Under the pieces are notes generated by a model, which saw only the letters and a program-made list of their open reading frames with translations, made no database searches and had not been told where the DNA came from. DNA of 64,000 nt, from positions 496,001-560,000 of the forward strand of contig OY762941.1 of assembly GCA_963666995.1 (NCBI GenBank). Reading direction: 5' to 3'. Position 1 is the first letter of the stretch, and every line of letters begins with the position of its first letter. The position numbers were made by a program, and so were the translations under genes. This stretch comes from Syntrophobacter sp963666995 (GTDB taxonomy: Bacteria > Desulfobacterota > Syntrophobacteria > Syntrophobacterales > Syntrophobacteraceae). Shown in pieces: positions 1 through 9,478 of the stretch.

Positions 1-420
1 GAAGCCACACTCCGTCTTTATCGCGATGAGCGGGTCGCAGTGGAACGGATTCCAACCCTTCGGATGCTTGTCACCCCTTCCGGCGTTCTGAAAGAGCGAG
101 CCGAGGCACTGGCTTCTCTCATCAGAGTGAACGACGCCGGAAATCTGCTCCACACCGAAGTGAAAACCGGATTTTCGCAAGTAGGCGGGGGATCCCTTCC
201 GACTCTAAATCTTCCAACTTATGTGGTTGCCGTGGGGGGATCGGGGATAGCCGCTCAAGGCATCGAGAAGTGCCTCAGGAAAAACGAGCCTCCGATCATC
301 GGGCGCATAGAATCGGACCATTTCCTCCTGGACGTGCGCACCTTGCTTCCCGAACACTTTGAGGTCATTCAAACGGCTTTCTGCAGATTTATCGAGGCAT
401 TACAGGGGGGGACCGCTTGA
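1..420 (+). CDS. selA: L-seryl-tRNA(Sec) selenium transferase, C-terminal part
   Basis: This is the last 139 codons of selenocysteine synthase, a PLP enzyme that converts seryl-tRNA(Sec) to selenocysteinyl-tRNA(Sec). The frame is open from the first base, so the gene starts outside the window and the PLP-lysine region is not visible. The call rests on the family C-terminal block: a VGGGSLPT segment near position 190, then a small domain with PPIIGRIESD and LLDVRTLLP (about positions 290-350). The gene ends at 418-420 and converges with the DnaJ-like gene on the other strand. A selB gene is often next to selA but none is seen here; it could lie upstream. Presence of selA implies that the organism makes selenoproteins. 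Confidence 0.9.
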   Translation, partial: EATLRLYRDERVAVERIPTLRMLVTPSGVLKERAEALASLIRVNDAGNLLHTEVKTGFSQVGGGSLPTLNLPTYVVAVGGSGIAAQGIEKCLRKNEPPIIGRIESDHFLLDVRTLLPEHFEVIQTAFCRFIEALQGGTA

Positions 421-541
421 GCGGCCGTTGCCCAAAGGAAAAGTCGAGGCCGGATGGAGGCAAAACCGCGCGTTCCCTCCCCGGAGAACGGTTGCGCCTC
501 GGGGGAAGGAGAACGGAAGCACCCGTTCGGGTTGCGGCCGG

Positions 542-1426
542 TTATGAGACTATCTGCAACTGCAGGTACAAGTCTCCGCGACGATATGGGGACGAAAGGT
601 GCCCCATCTCTTTCAGCCTAAGCTTTGTCCCGGATTTCACTCCCGGTGGGATGGTCACCGAAACACGTTTGCCTTCCTGGAGATGGGGGATCTCCACTTC
701 AACGGTGGCGCCGCGCGCTGCGTCGCGGGAAGTGATGACCAGCCGATAGGTCACGTCGACACTGCTGCTTTTGCCTCTGCCTCCGGGCAAGGCCGCTGCT
801 TTTCCATCCGGTCCCAGAACTTTGTCGAGGATATAGCCGCCGACCTTCTTTCCCGCCTTGAACAGGAGGGAAAGCCCTTCCTGCACGATACCCCTGGGCT
901 GGGCCGCACCCTGCCCGCCGAAGGAGTTGGCATTGCCGGGCTGACCGGTTTTCGGGTATCGGACCACCCGCAACCCCTGGCCGGGGCCGCCCCAGAAAAA
1001 GCCCTGGAAAAAGACTCCCCGGTCTCCGAAGAAAAGCCTGCTCATAAACCTTTCATCGAAGCGGAATCCCATCTTCTGGAATTCCCGCTGCATTTCCGCG
1101 AAGGTATCCTGCGAATGGCGGCTCTTGAAGAAATCCCTGAAGATCTCTTCCTGGGAATAGCCGAACCCGCTCCGCTGGGAAGCGGCCCCGTTCGATCCCT
1201 GATGAATGCCAAGGCGCTTGTACTGATCGTACTGGGCGCGCTTGTGGGAATCCGATAAAACGCCGTAAGCTTCGTTTATCTTTTTGAAGCGCTCCTCGGC
1301 ATTGTGATCGTTGGGGTTCCTGTCCGGGTGAGTTTCCAACGCCAGTTTGCGGTAAGCGCGCTTAATATCCTCGGGTGATGCCTCGGGTGAGACATTGAGT
1401 ATGCCGTAGTAATCCTGCTGAGGCAT
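542..1426 (-). CDS. DnaJ-class co-chaperone (CbpA-like)
   Basis: A 294-residue J-domain protein that would stimulate a DnaK-type Hsp70 in the cytoplasm. The J domain fills residues 1-70 and has the HPD tripeptide (about residues 33-35) followed by a conserved FKKINEAYGVLSD helix. A Gly/Phe/Gln-rich linker follows, and the C-terminal 80 residues look like one DnaJ_C beta-sandwich (IPPGVKSGTKLRLK, then GDLYLQLQIV). The Cys-rich zinc fingers of full DnaJ are absent, which is why it is called CbpA-like. It is shorter than DnaJ because only one C-terminal substrate domain is recognisable. The ATG at 1426 is preferred over an in-frame ATG 30 bases upstream because AAGGAGA lies about 10 bases before it. 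Confidence 0.85.
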   Translation of the reverse strand: MPQQDYYGILNVSPEASPEDIKRAYRKLALETHPDRNPNDHNAEERFKKINEAYGVLSDSHKRAQYDQYKRLGIHQGSNGAASQRSGFGYSQEEIFRDFFKSRHSQDTFAEMQREFQKMGFRFDERFMSRLFFGDRGVFFQGFFWGGPGQGLRVVRYPKTGQPGNANSFGGQGAAQPRGIVQEGLSLLFKAGKKVGGYILDKVLGPDGKAAALPGGRGKSSSVDVTYRLVITSRDAARGATVEVEIPHLQEGKRVSVTIPPGVKSGTKLRLKEMGHLSSPYRRGDLYLQLQIVS

Positions 1427-1532
1427 TTTCGATTGTTCTCCTTGAAACGACCGCAAAAAACGCTTCGTCCATGATCAATCTTAAATATAAAGCCAAAGTC
1501 CCGCGGGATCAATGATTCCTTTAGCGATCGCA

Positions 1533-3287
1533 CTAAGGCTCACAGACCCCGCATCGGCGGCACTCTTCCTGCGGGCGGCACGGAGGCGAGGTTTCGGCTC
1601 TCAGCCCCAGTTGATATTCTTTCCAAAGATAGCTTCGCCGCACTCCCTGGTCGATTACTTCCCAGGGGAACAACTCGTCGGGTCCTCTTTCCCGCATCAC
1701 CCAGAAATCCGGATTGACCGGGAATTCCTGGAATGCCCTGCTCCACGGAATTCCTCCGAGCGCCACTTTCTCCAGCAGATCCCCCACCCGTCTGTCTCCC
1801 CTCGAGAGCAGCCCCTGGACGTACGCCCATTTGGGCAAATCAAAATGCACCCGCACATTCGGGACTTTCCTCAGGGCATTTTGAATCCAGCGGGCACGGC
1901 TTCTCAGTTCATTGTTCCCCGCGAAGCCAACCCACTGAAAAGGAGTGAACGGCTTCGGGACGAAGGAATGGATGCTCAGCGTGATCGTGCCGAGCTGTTT
2001 CCGGCCGCGGCTGATCTTAAGCACGTGATGTTTTATGAGTTTGGCCATGTCCACGATGCCCTCGAGGTCCTCGGTTGATTCGGTGGGAAGTCCGATCATG
2101 AAGTAGAGTTTGAGGTTAAGGATCCCCTTTTCGGTAAGCTGCTGCACCGCTAGAAGGATCTGATCCGTTTCCAGGTTCTTGTTGATCACCCTTCTCAGGC
2201 GCTCCGATCCGGCCTCGGGAGCGATCGCAACCGCCCGGTGCCGGCTGGATTCCAGGGCGGAAGCTATTTCCGGGGTGATGGTGTCCGCCCTGAGTGATGA
2301 AAAGGAGAGAGAGCGCCCCATGTTGATGAGCGACTCGCAGAGAAACGAGACTTCGGGATGATCCGAGACGGCGGCGCTCACGAGCCCGACCCGCGGATTC
2401 CCGCTGCCCATGGATTGCACTGCTGCAATGAGGGAATCCGCCTTCCGGTACCGTACCGGCCGGTATACGAACCCCGCTGCACAAAAGCGGCATCCCCTGC
2501 CGCAGCCTCTCCCGATCTCAAGGAGAGTCACATCACTGAACTCCGTGGAGGGAGTCAGGATGGCCGTTTGGCAGGGAGGCGCCGTGCCGAGGTCCGCGCG
2601 CCGATAGGTCACCCGGCCCGGCGCAGCCGTCCCGGCGCGCGGTTGAAAGCTTTCCAGGGTCCCATCCTTCCCATAGGACACCTCATACAGGGAAGGGACA
2701 TAAATCCCGCCAACCTGGGCAACGAGGGACTCCAGGATCTCGGACCGCGAAAGGTTCCCATTGCGGATTTGATCCAAAAAGGCCAGGTAATCCGAAAGGA
2801 TGGCTTCCGCTTCACCGATGAAAAAAAAGTCCATGAAGGAAGACAGCGGCTCGGGGTTCAGGAAAACCGCCACTCCTCCGGCAGCCACCAGCGGGTGCTC
2901 CGCGGAGCGGTCCGCTGTTCGCACGGGGAGGCCCGCCATGCCCAGCATTTCGAGTACATTCACATAATCGTTCTCATAAGCGATGGAGAACGCCAGAAAG
3001 TGAAAATCCCGGACCGGGCGCTGGGATTCCACGGAAAGAAGATGGCCCGGGTTTTCTCCTGCAAGTGCAAGGTCTTCGGGCTCAGGGTAGAAAAAGCGCT
3101 CACAGACAATATTTTCGTGGCGATTGAATGCCGCATAGACCGACTGGAAGCCGAGATTGGACATGCCCACGGAGTAACGGTTGGGAAAAGCCAGGCCGAC
3201 CCGCAGCTTGCCTCCCCAATCCTTGAGGACGGTTCCCTTTTCTTCGGACAGCCATTGCTGCTGTCGCTGTTTTAATTTCCAGAGCAT
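1533..3287 (-). CDS. B12-binding-like radical SAM protein (TIGR03960-like)
   Basis: A 584-residue radical SAM protein. The cluster-binding motif is CGRGCRFC (CxxxCxxC) in a GRGCGRGCRFCAAGF context near the middle, followed by the usual glycine-rich and APEAGSERLR segments. The N-terminal third (RVGLAFPNRYSVGMSNLGFQ) resembles the cobalamin-binding-like domain of the TIGR03960/YgiQ type. The C-terminus ends with four cysteines (CRPQEECRRCGVC) that could hold metal. The reaction is unknown to me. The related family is often encoded next to a TIGR03936 partner, which is not seen here. The ATG at 3287 is chosen because homology begins just after it; an in-frame TTG at 3332 is possible. It lies downstream of ftsZ on the same strand, separated by about 195 bases. 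Confidence 0.75.
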   Translation of the reverse strand: MLWKLKQRQQQWLSEEKGTVLKDWGGKLRVGLAFPNRYSVGMSNLGFQSVYAAFNRHENIVCERFFYPEPEDLALAGENPGHLLSVESQRPVRDFHFLAFSIAYENDYVNVLEMLGMAGLPVRTADRSAEHPLVAAGGVAVFLNPEPLSSFMDFFFIGEAEAILSDYLAFLDQIRNGNLSRSEILESLVAQVGGIYVPSLYEVSYGKDGTLESFQPRAGTAAPGRVTYRRADLGTAPPCQTAILTPSTEFSDVTLLEIGRGCGRGCRFCAAGFVYRPVRYRKADSLIAAVQSMGSGNPRVGLVSAAVSDHPEVSFLCESLINMGRSLSFSSLRADTITPEIASALESSRHRAVAIAPEAGSERLRRVINKNLETDQILLAVQQLTEKGILNLKLYFMIGLPTESTEDLEGIVDMAKLIKHHVLKISRGRKQLGTITLSIHSFVPKPFTPFQWVGFAGNNELRSRARWIQNALRKVPNVRVHFDLPKWAYVQGLLSRGDRRVGDLLEKVALGGIPWSRAFQEFPVNPDFWVMRERGPDELFPWEVIDQGVRRSYLWKEYQLGLRAETSPPCRPQEECRRCGVCEP

Positions 3288-3394
3288 ATAGATTTTGTTC
3301 CGACTAGACGGGGTCCGGAGCGCGCGAATCAAGCCTTTTCCTGAAACATAACTCGCGCTCCGGACACTTTCCAGGGGGTAGAGATGCTGGTGCT

Positions 3395-3421
3395 CCCTCC
3401 CCCGGAGAAAGGGGAGGGTTG
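3395..3421. repeat. G/C hairpin downstream of ftsZ
   Basis: An inverted repeat with arms CCCTCCCC and GGGGAGGG and an 8-base loop sits between ftsZ and the radical SAM gene. There is no clear T-run, so it is more like a REP-type or processing hairpin than a classical terminator. Confidence 0.4.
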
Positions 3422-3482
3422 GGGCAAGGGGTAAAACTGTCGATTCTTTGGGAGAAGAGCCTGCACTGTCGTTTATCGCCCG

Positions 3483-4685
3483 CTAATCCGCCTGACGACG
3501 GATGAAGGTCGGAATGCTGAGGTCCTCGTCTTCGTTACTGCCTCCCTTCAGTTTCTGCAAAAAAGTCCTTCTTTTCGGAGGCTGTTCCTCGGAAACGGTT
3601 TCTCTGGGGGTGCGATGACGAACTATGGTCGGAATCTGGAGGTAATCGTAGTTCAGGTCATCCATTACGCCTTCGGGCTTGAGACGTTTCGGGCGGGATG
3701 AGACATCGACTTTCTGGGTCTGATCCAGCCTCCCGATACCCGTTGCAATGACCGTGACCCGTATTTCATCTTCCATGGTCGGATCCATCACCATACCGAG
3801 GATGATGTTGGCATCCTCGTTCACTTCCTTCTGAATGATGGACAGGGCTTCCTCAAATTCATGCATTCCAAGGTCCGGCCCCGCAGATAAATTGATGAGC
3901 GCGGCTCGAGCTCCATGGATCGAAATGTCTTCGAGCAGCGGGCTGGAAATCGCCTGCTGTACGGCCTGGGTAGCCCGATTCTCGCCTTTGGCCACTCCCG
4001 TGCCCATCAAGGCGAGCCCCATTTCCGCCATCACCGTCTTGACATCGTTGAAGTCGACATTGATGTACCCGTCCTTAATGATAAGGTCCGAGATCCCTTT
4101 TACGGCATAGAGCAGGACATCATCGGCACGCTTTATCATTTCCAGGAAAGTGGCGCGCCGGTCGGCAAGGCACAGCAGCCGGTTGTTGGGGATTGTAATG
4201 AGAGTGTCCACGACGTCCTGGAGGGACTTCAGGCCTTCTTCCGAGTTGCGATGCCTCACGCGCCCTTCAACCGCAAAGGGTTTCGTGACCACTGCGACGG
4301 TCAGAGCTCCCATCTCCTTGCATATCTGCGCGACGATTGGCGCGCCGCCGGTGCCGGTACCCCCTCCCAGCCCCGCGGTGATAAAAACCATGTCGCTTCC
4401 GTTCACAGCCTCACGAATCTGGTCGATGTCCTCCTGGGCCGCTTTTGATCCGACTTCCGGATTGCCGCCGGCCCCGAGACCTTTTGTGAGGTTCGAACCA
4501 AGCTGGATCCTAACTGGAGCGAGGTTGCGGGCAAGGACCTGGAAGTCCGTGTTCGCAGCGATGAACTGGACTCCGTCAAGGCCCGCGTTGATCATATTAT
4601 TGATGGCATTCCCGCCCCCGCCACCAATGCCCAATACCGTAATCTTCGCTCTGTTGACAGCCATGCTATCCTGTACTGTTTCCAT
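3483..4685 (-). CDS. ftsZ: Cell division GTPase FtsZ
   Basis: A 400-residue tubulin-like GTPase that polymerises into the cytokinetic ring under the membrane. The N-terminal GGGGGNA loop, the tubulin signature GGGTGTG (about residues 108-114) and the T7 synergy region (NVDFNDV) are all present. The C-terminal core is followed by a variable linker and a typical conserved tail peptide, SIPTFIRRQAD, which binds FtsA and other anchors. The ATG at 4685 is preferred because AAGGGG lies upstream at good spacing; an in-frame ATG at 4724 has its own GGAG and would add 13 residues. The gene is last in the dcw cluster, downstream of ftsA, as in most Gram-negatives. Confidence 0.97.
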   Translation of the reverse strand: METVQDSMAVNRAKITVLGIGGGGGNAINNMINAGLDGVQFIAANTDFQVLARNLAPVRIQLGSNLTKGLGAGGNPEVGSKAAQEDIDQIREAVNGSDMVFITAGLGGGTGTGGAPIVAQICKEMGALTVAVVTKPFAVEGRVRHRNSEEGLKSLQDVVDTLITIPNNRLLCLADRRATFLEMIKRADDVLLYAVKGISDLIIKDGYINVDFNDVKTVMAEMGLALMGTGVAKGENRATQAVQQAISSPLLEDISIHGARAALINLSAGPDLGMHEFEEALSIIQKEVNEDANIILGMVMDPTMEDEIRVTVIATGIGRLDQTQKVDVSSRPKRLKPEGVMDDLNYDYLQIPTIVRHRTPRETVSEEQPPKRRTFLQKLKGGSNEDEDLSIPTFIRRQAD

Positions 4686-4901
4686 CTTTCGCCCCTTCCC
4701 CCGTGTCGGATTTCTTTTAGGCATATAAGCTCCGTCTTAGCAAAGTTCTCCCCCTTGCCACATGACCCGGCAGAATCGCGGCGTTGCGCATCGATGTGGC
4801 AAACGACCCGCATCGACTGTCAGGCCGCACCGCCGCCCACTCTGCATAAACGCGAGTGCCGCAGGCATCTGACTTTCAGACGCCGCCGGCAGCCTTATCT
4901 C

Positions 4902-6122
4902 TTACCAAAACTCCTTGAACCAGCGTTTCATGGAGGCCAAAACCTTCTTGAACAGGCTTGGCGCCTCCACCGGCCCCCTGCTTCCGTATTTCCTCGCGTG
5001 CAGCAGCAGACCGGTAGCCGTGGCATAAATGGGATTCTTCACCACATCGCCCAGTCCGCCGAAGCTGTAAGGCACTCCGATCCGAACAGGAAGATCGAAC
5101 ACCTTCTCCGCCAGTTCACGTATTCCCGGAAGCAATGAGACTCCTCCGGTCAGCACCACCCCGGCATGCAGGGATTCCAGGTAACCGGACCGGACCAATT
5201 CCCACTCGATGATTTTCACTATCTCTTCGGTCCGCGCTTCGATGATCTGAGTCAGTACCGACCGGGCCAGTTGCCGGGGTTTTTGGCCCCCAACCGAGCC
5301 GACTTCGATCATATCCTGTTGATTGACCCATTCAACGAGAGCGCAGCCATGTTTCTTCTTGATCTTTTCGGCTTCGTCCATGGAGGTGCGCAAGCCAACC
5401 GAGATATCCGAGGTTATGTGATTGCCGCCCAGTCCGACAACGCACGAGTAACGGATCGCATGATCCATGAAGACGGCGATGTCGCTGGTCCCGCCTCCAA
5501 GATCCACCAGGGCCACCCCAAGGTGCCTTTCGTCCGTGTCCAAAACCGATTCGCTCGAAGCCAGAGATTCCAGCACCACATCCTGGACCTGAAGGCCCGC
5601 CCTCTCGCAGCACCTGATGATGTTTTGAACGGCGCTGATCGCCCCCGTTATAATGTGTACTTTCGCTTCGAGCCTGACCCCGGCCATTCCCGTCGGATTC
5701 TGGATTCCCTCCTGGTCGTCGACAATGTATTGCTGAGGAAGAACGTGAAGAATCTGGCGATCAAAGGGGAGAGCTACCGTCTTGGCAGCATCGAGCACAC
5801 GGTCGATATCGGCCTGAGTCACCTCCCGGCTCTTTATGGCGATAACGCCATGGCTGTTCAGGCTCTGTACATGAGTCCCCGCAACGCCGGCATAGACGGA
5901 GGATATTTCACAGCCCGCCATCAGTTCGGCTTCATCGACCGCTTTCCTGATTGAATTGACCGTCTGATCGATGTTGACTACGACCCCCCCTCTCAGACCG
6001 ATGGAAGGGTAGGTTCCGACCCCCACAATGTCTATCCCTTCGGGGGTCACCTCACCGACTACCGCACAGACCTTGGTAGTTCCCAAGTCGAGGCCTACGA
6101 CCAATTCCTCTCTTTTTCCCAT
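4902..6122 (-). CDS. ftsA: Cell division protein FtsA
   Basis: A 406-residue actin-like ATPase that tethers FtsZ filaments to the membrane and recruits late division proteins. The phosphate-1 motif GLDLGTTKV is near residues 10-18, and the ALVDLGGGTSDIAVF and VVLTGGVSLLPG nucleotide-binding segments follow in order. The 1C subdomain between the first two motifs is intact. The last 17 residues (KKVLASMKRWFKEFW) form an amphipathic helix, the expected membrane-targeting sequence. The gene lies between ftsQ and ftsZ on the same strand, with a run of A and G (AAGGGGGA) just upstream of the ATG as the ribosome binding site. Confidence 0.97.
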   Translation of the reverse strand: MGKREELVVGLDLGTTKVCAVVGEVTPEGIDIVGVGTYPSIGLRGGVVVNIDQTVNSIRKAVDEAELMAGCEISSVYAGVAGTHVQSLNSHGVIAIKSREVTQADIDRVLDAAKTVALPFDRQILHVLPQQYIVDDQEGIQNPTGMAGVRLEAKVHIITGAISAVQNIIRCCERAGLQVQDVVLESLASSESVLDTDERHLGVALVDLGGGTSDIAVFMDHAIRYSCVVGLGGNHITSDISVGLRTSMDEAEKIKKKHGCALVEWVNQQDMIEVGSVGGQKPRQLARSVLTQIIEARTEEIVKIIEWELVRSGYLESLHAGVVLTGGVSLLPGIRELAEKVFDLPVRIGVPYSFGGLGDVVKNPIYATATGLLLHARKYGSRGPVEAPSLFKKVLASMKRWFKEFW

Positions 6123-6214
6123 CGATCCCCCTTCAACCGCAACTCATCTGATATGGCTCCGATTTCCCTCTTCCCGACCCAGACCTCTCGTTGCGCAAAG
6201 TTCCCCTCTCTGCG

Positions 6215-7039
6215 TCAGGCGCCTTTCGATGCGGGAAAGTGCCCGCCGACATAAGCCCGAGTGCCGTAATTGAGGTCTATGTTGGTTACTGTGCCCATCC
6301 ACTGACGGTCCGCGAGCAGTGTGACAATCCGTTGCAGCCGATTCAATTTCTCGTTGAAATTGTCCGAGCCGAGCTGGATTGGAATGGATGTCCGGGCCAT
6401 AAACAGCACAAACCCCCCCGCCCTCCATTGACACTCGGAAACGAGGTTAAGGGGAAGCCAGCCCTTGGCCGCATCCAGACCGGCGAGCAATTCCTTCAAT
6501 GCATCCAGGGGTTCCCGGGGCAGGAAGTCCCCCTGCTTGAGGCCCTGGCCGGAAAAACCGGTAACAACTAGGATTCCCGGACTCTCATCGATGGTAGTGC
6601 GCGAGAACAGCTTCCCGTTCTTGTCCAGAAGCAGCAGTTCATCGGCCTGGATCAACGCCAGCGGTTCCCGCTCGGTCAGTTCGACCACAATACGCGATGG
6701 GGGTTCTAATCGCACCACGGCTGAGCGAAGTTGGGGCAAAGCCTCCAGCCGGGACGCAAGACCCTTCACATTGAGGTCAAGTACGCTGGTGTTCTTCGCA
6801 ATGCCCAACGTGTCCAAAATCAATCCCTCGCTCAAGTGCTTCAAGCCCTCTATGCGGACCTCATCCACCCTCAGCCAGGACGCATTCAAAAGCGCGTGGT
6901 AGGAATGAGATAAACCAGCGCTGAGGAGGAGAACCAAGGATACCATCATCAGAAAACCGACAGTGATCCTGCTCCACAGCACGAGCCTCTGCTTGATCCT
7001 GGACCTGTCGGGACGATATCTGTTCCGCTTTTTTTTCAT
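6215..7039 (-). CDS. ftsQ: Cell division protein FtsQ
   Basis: A 274-residue bitopic division protein that, with FtsB and FtsL, links early and late divisome components. A basic cytoplasmic tail (about residues 1-22) is followed by one membrane span (about 24-45) and a periplasmic part that begins with a POTRA domain (VDEVRIEGLKHLSEGLIL through LTEREPLALI). The FtsQ beta domain follows with LLLLDKNGKLF and ending in LNYGTRAYV. The gene is immediately downstream of murB. A ddl gene, often found between murB and ftsQ in other phyla, is not present. No strong Shine-Dalgarno is visible before the ATG. Confidence 0.93.
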   Translation of the reverse strand: MKKKRNRYRPDRSRIKQRLVLWSRITVGFLMMVSLVLLLSAGLSHSYHALLNASWLRVDEVRIEGLKHLSEGLILDTLGIAKNTSVLDLNVKGLASRLEALPQLRSAVVRLEPPSRIVVELTEREPLALIQADELLLLDKNGKLFSRTTIDESPGILVVTGFSGQGLKQGDFLPREPLDALKELLAGLDAAKGWLPLNLVSECQWRAGGFVLFMARTSIPIQLGSDNFNEKLNRLQRIVTLLADRQWMGTVTNIDLNYGTRAYVGGHFPASKGA

Positions 7040-7065
7040 GGGTTCTGCATCTGATCAGGAAATTT

Positions 7066-8070
7066 TCATGGAGTCAGTATACGAATTTCTCGCTCCAAAC
7101 GCACGCCGAAATTTCTAAAAACTTCATTTTCTACGTGCCGGATGAGAGCGAGGACGTCACCCGATTTTGCGCTTCCGAGATTTATCACCCAGTTCGCATG
7201 CTTACCGGAAATCTCGGCTCCTCCGATACGCAACTTCTTAAGACCCGACTTTTCGATCAACTCTCCAGCCGGTGCTTCCGGCGGATTTCTGAAAATGCAG
7301 CCGGCGGAAGCCAGGCCAAGAGGTTGTGTCGATCTTCTTTTTGTCATGAGATCCCGCATCCTTGCGCGGAGAAACCTGCCTGAAGACCGCTGCATGCGGA
7401 AACACCCTCCGAGGACGACCCAATCCCGGGGTAGTCCCATGTCCCTGTACCCGGCCCTCAATTCCGACCCGGGCAGCCGATGCCTGAGGCCCTCGGGGTC
7501 GAGGAGTTCGATCCAATCCAGAGAATCGGAGACCGTCCCTTCTCCGGTGCCGGCATTCATGACCAATGCCCCGCCCACCGTCCCCGGGATCCCAACCAGG
7601 TATTCCAGACCGCCCAGATCGTTTCTCAAACAAAACCCGAGGAACCTGGACAGCATCGTTCCAGCCCCTGAGTGGACCGGGACGCCGCCTCCCGATCCGC
7701 TGCCGGAAATCGATGGATCGCAACGGCAACCCGTAAGCTGGATCACCAGCACCGGCAGGAGTCCGTCCGGGGCAAGAATATTGCTCCCGCCTCCCAGGAC
7801 AATGTGCGGGATGCGGTGCTCGGCCACAACCTCTATCAGTGCCCGCAGTGCATCCTCCGTCTGAGGGCGGGCGAGGCAGGCCGCCGGTCCTCCCAACCTG
7901 AATGTCGTATGGCGCGCAAGAGGCTCATGCCACAGGAACTCCACGCCCTGCAGTCCCGCGACAAGCGACGAACAGGTCGCAACAACGGCCGAATAGCGGT
8001 CCCTCTCCTCGGCGGAGCCGGAAAATCCGTCGGGGCAGAGGCTATCGGGCGTGGCTTTGAGACCGCTCAT
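7066..8070 (-). CDS. murB: UDP-N-acetylenolpyruvoylglucosamine reductase MurB
   Basis: A 334-residue FAD enzyme that reduces enolpyruvyl-UDP-GlcNAc to UDP-MurNAc with NADPH in the cytoplasm. The FAD-binding motifs VLGGGSNIL and GIPGTVGGALVMNAG are visible, and the C-terminal substrate domain has SAGCIFRNPP and ISGKHANWVIN. The residue that acts as general acid in E. coli (Ser229) aligns with cysteine in SAGCIF; this substitution is common in other MurB proteins and need not mean loss of function. The first 29 bases overlap the 3' end of murC, so translation is probably coupled. Confidence 0.96.
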   Translation of the reverse strand: MSGLKATPDSLCPDGFSGSAEERDRYSAVVATCSSLVAGLQGVEFLWHEPLARHTTFRLGGPAACLARPQTEDALRALIEVVAEHRIPHIVLGGGSNILAPDGLLPVLVIQLTGCRCDPSISGSGSGGGVPVHSGAGTMLSRFLGFCLRNDLGGLEYLVGIPGTVGGALVMNAGTGEGTVSDSLDWIELLDPEGLRHRLPGSELRAGYRDMGLPRDWVVLGGCFRMQRSSGRFLRARMRDLMTKRRSTQPLGLASAGCIFRNPPEAPAGELIEKSGLKKLRIGGAEISGKHANWVINLGSAKSGDVLALIRHVENEVFRNFGVRLEREIRILTP

Positions 8071-9475
8071 CCTGGTTCACCTGTCCCTGTTCTTCTTCGG
8101 AGACCCGTAAGGTCTTCAGCAGCGACTCCCCGACCTGCCAGATGTTTCCCGCTCCCAGAGTGATCACCACATCGCCCGGCTCGACGAGGCCGGCCAACCT
8201 GTCCGCCATCTCCTCGAGGGTTTCGCAAAAGTGGAGGTCATGGTGGCCGTGGGAAGCGACCTGTTGTGCGAGATAATTGCCTGTTATCCCGGGGATGGGG
8301 TCTTCACTTGCCGCATAAATTTCCGTCACCAGCAGCACATCGCAGTCGTAGAAGCATCGCCCGAACTGTTCGATCAATGCCTGGGTGCGGCTGTAGCGGT
8401 GAGGCTGAAAAGCTACAATTCTGCGGCGGTTCGGAAAGCAATCGGCCAGAGTGCCCAGCACGGCGCGGATCTCGCTCGGGTGATGCCCGTAGTCATCGAG
8501 TATGAGGACTCCCCCGGCTTCGCCCTTGATCTGGAAACGCCGCTGGACGCCGGTCATGTCCCGCAGACCCGCCCGGATCCCGGACCAGTCAAGCTCCAAC
8601 TCCTCTGCCACCGCCACAGCAGCCAATGAATTCAACACGTTGTGCCGTCCGGGGATTTTGATCTCTATCTCCCCGAGTTCCCTCCCATGATTGAAAACGC
8701 GGTAGGAAGAGGACAAACCATCCGTCCTGACATCCCGCGCCTGGAAATCGGCCTGGGAAGAGAACCCATAGGTGATGAAACGCTTTTCCACCTTGGGCAG
8801 TATCGTTTGAATGTTCTCATCTTCGAGGCAGAGAACCGCCTTCCCGTAAAACGGGACTTTGTTGATAAACTGCAAGAAGGTCTTCTGGATGTGGTCCATA
8901 TCCCTGTAATAGTCGAGATGCTCGAGGTCGATGTTGGTCACGACCGCAATCGTCGGCGGAAGAAGGAGGAAGGTCCCATCGCTTTCATCCGCTTCCGCGA
9001 CCATGAAATCGCCGTTCCCCAGCTTCGCGTTCGTGCCCCATGCATTCAGTTTCCCCCCGATTACCACGGTGGGATCCAGACCGCCTCTTGCCAGGACCGT
9101 CGATATCATCGAAGTGGTCGTCGTCTTTCCGTGAGCGCCCGCTATCAGCACCGCGTACTTGAGCCGCATGAGTTCGGCCAGCATCTCCGCTCGCCGGATC
9201 ACCGGGACTTTGCCCATTTCCCGAGCGGCACGATTTTCAGGATTGTCTTCGGAAATGGCCGAAGACAAGACCACCACATCCGCGCCTTGCACATGCTCGG
9301 GAAGATGCCCGATATGAATGGTCGCCCCCATCCCCGCAAGACGCCTCGTCGTGTCGGACTCCTTCAGATCGGAACCGCTCACCCGGTACCCCAGATTCAG
9401 AAGAAGCTCGGCAATGCCGCTCATGCCTATCCCACCGATGCCGATAAAATGTATGTGCTGATAACGCTTGTACAT
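8042..9475 (-). CDS. murC: UDP-N-acetylmuramate--L-alanine ligase MurC
   Basis: A 477-residue Mur ligase that adds L-alanine to UDP-MurNAc. The N-terminal Rossmann domain starts with HFIGIGGIGMSGIAELL, the ATP loop is AGAHGKTTTTSM (about residues 113-124), and the C-terminal domain has DDYGHHPSEIRAV and FQPHRYSRT, typical of MurC. The gene starts 3 bases after the ftsW stop codon, which leaves no space for murG, the gene normally between them. Its 3' end overlaps murB. The product acts in the cytoplasm on the same nucleotide precursor that MurD, MurE and MurF extend. Confidence 0.97.
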   Translation of the reverse strand: MYKRYQHIHFIGIGGIGMSGIAELLLNLGYRVSGSDLKESDTTRRLAGMGATIHIGHLPEHVQGADVVVLSSAISEDNPENRAAREMGKVPVIRRAEMLAELMRLKYAVLIAGAHGKTTTTSMISTVLARGGLDPTVVIGGKLNAWGTNAKLGNGDFMVAEADESDGTFLLLPPTIAVVTNIDLEHLDYYRDMDHIQKTFLQFINKVPFYGKAVLCLEDENIQTILPKVEKRFITYGFSSQADFQARDVRTDGLSSSYRVFNHGRELGEIEIKIPGRHNVLNSLAAVAVAEELELDWSGIRAGLRDMTGVQRRFQIKGEAGGVLILDDYGHHPSEIRAVLGTLADCFPNRRRIVAFQPHRYSRTQALIEQFGRCFYDCDVLLVTEIYAASEDPIPGITGNYLAQQVASHGHHDLHFCETLEEMADRLAGLVEPGDVVITLGAGNIWQVGESLLKTLRVSEEEQGQVNQDERSQSHAR

Positions 9476-9478
9476 GGT

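Noticed and set aside
599..1258. 219-codon plus-strand frame
   Set aside because: Antisense shadow of the DnaJ-like gene in G+C-rich DNA; the minus strand has the clear J domain.
7500..7560. Loss of the MurB active-site serine as a sign of inactivity
   Set aside because: Cys at this place is common in functional MurB proteins, and the rest of the protein is intact.
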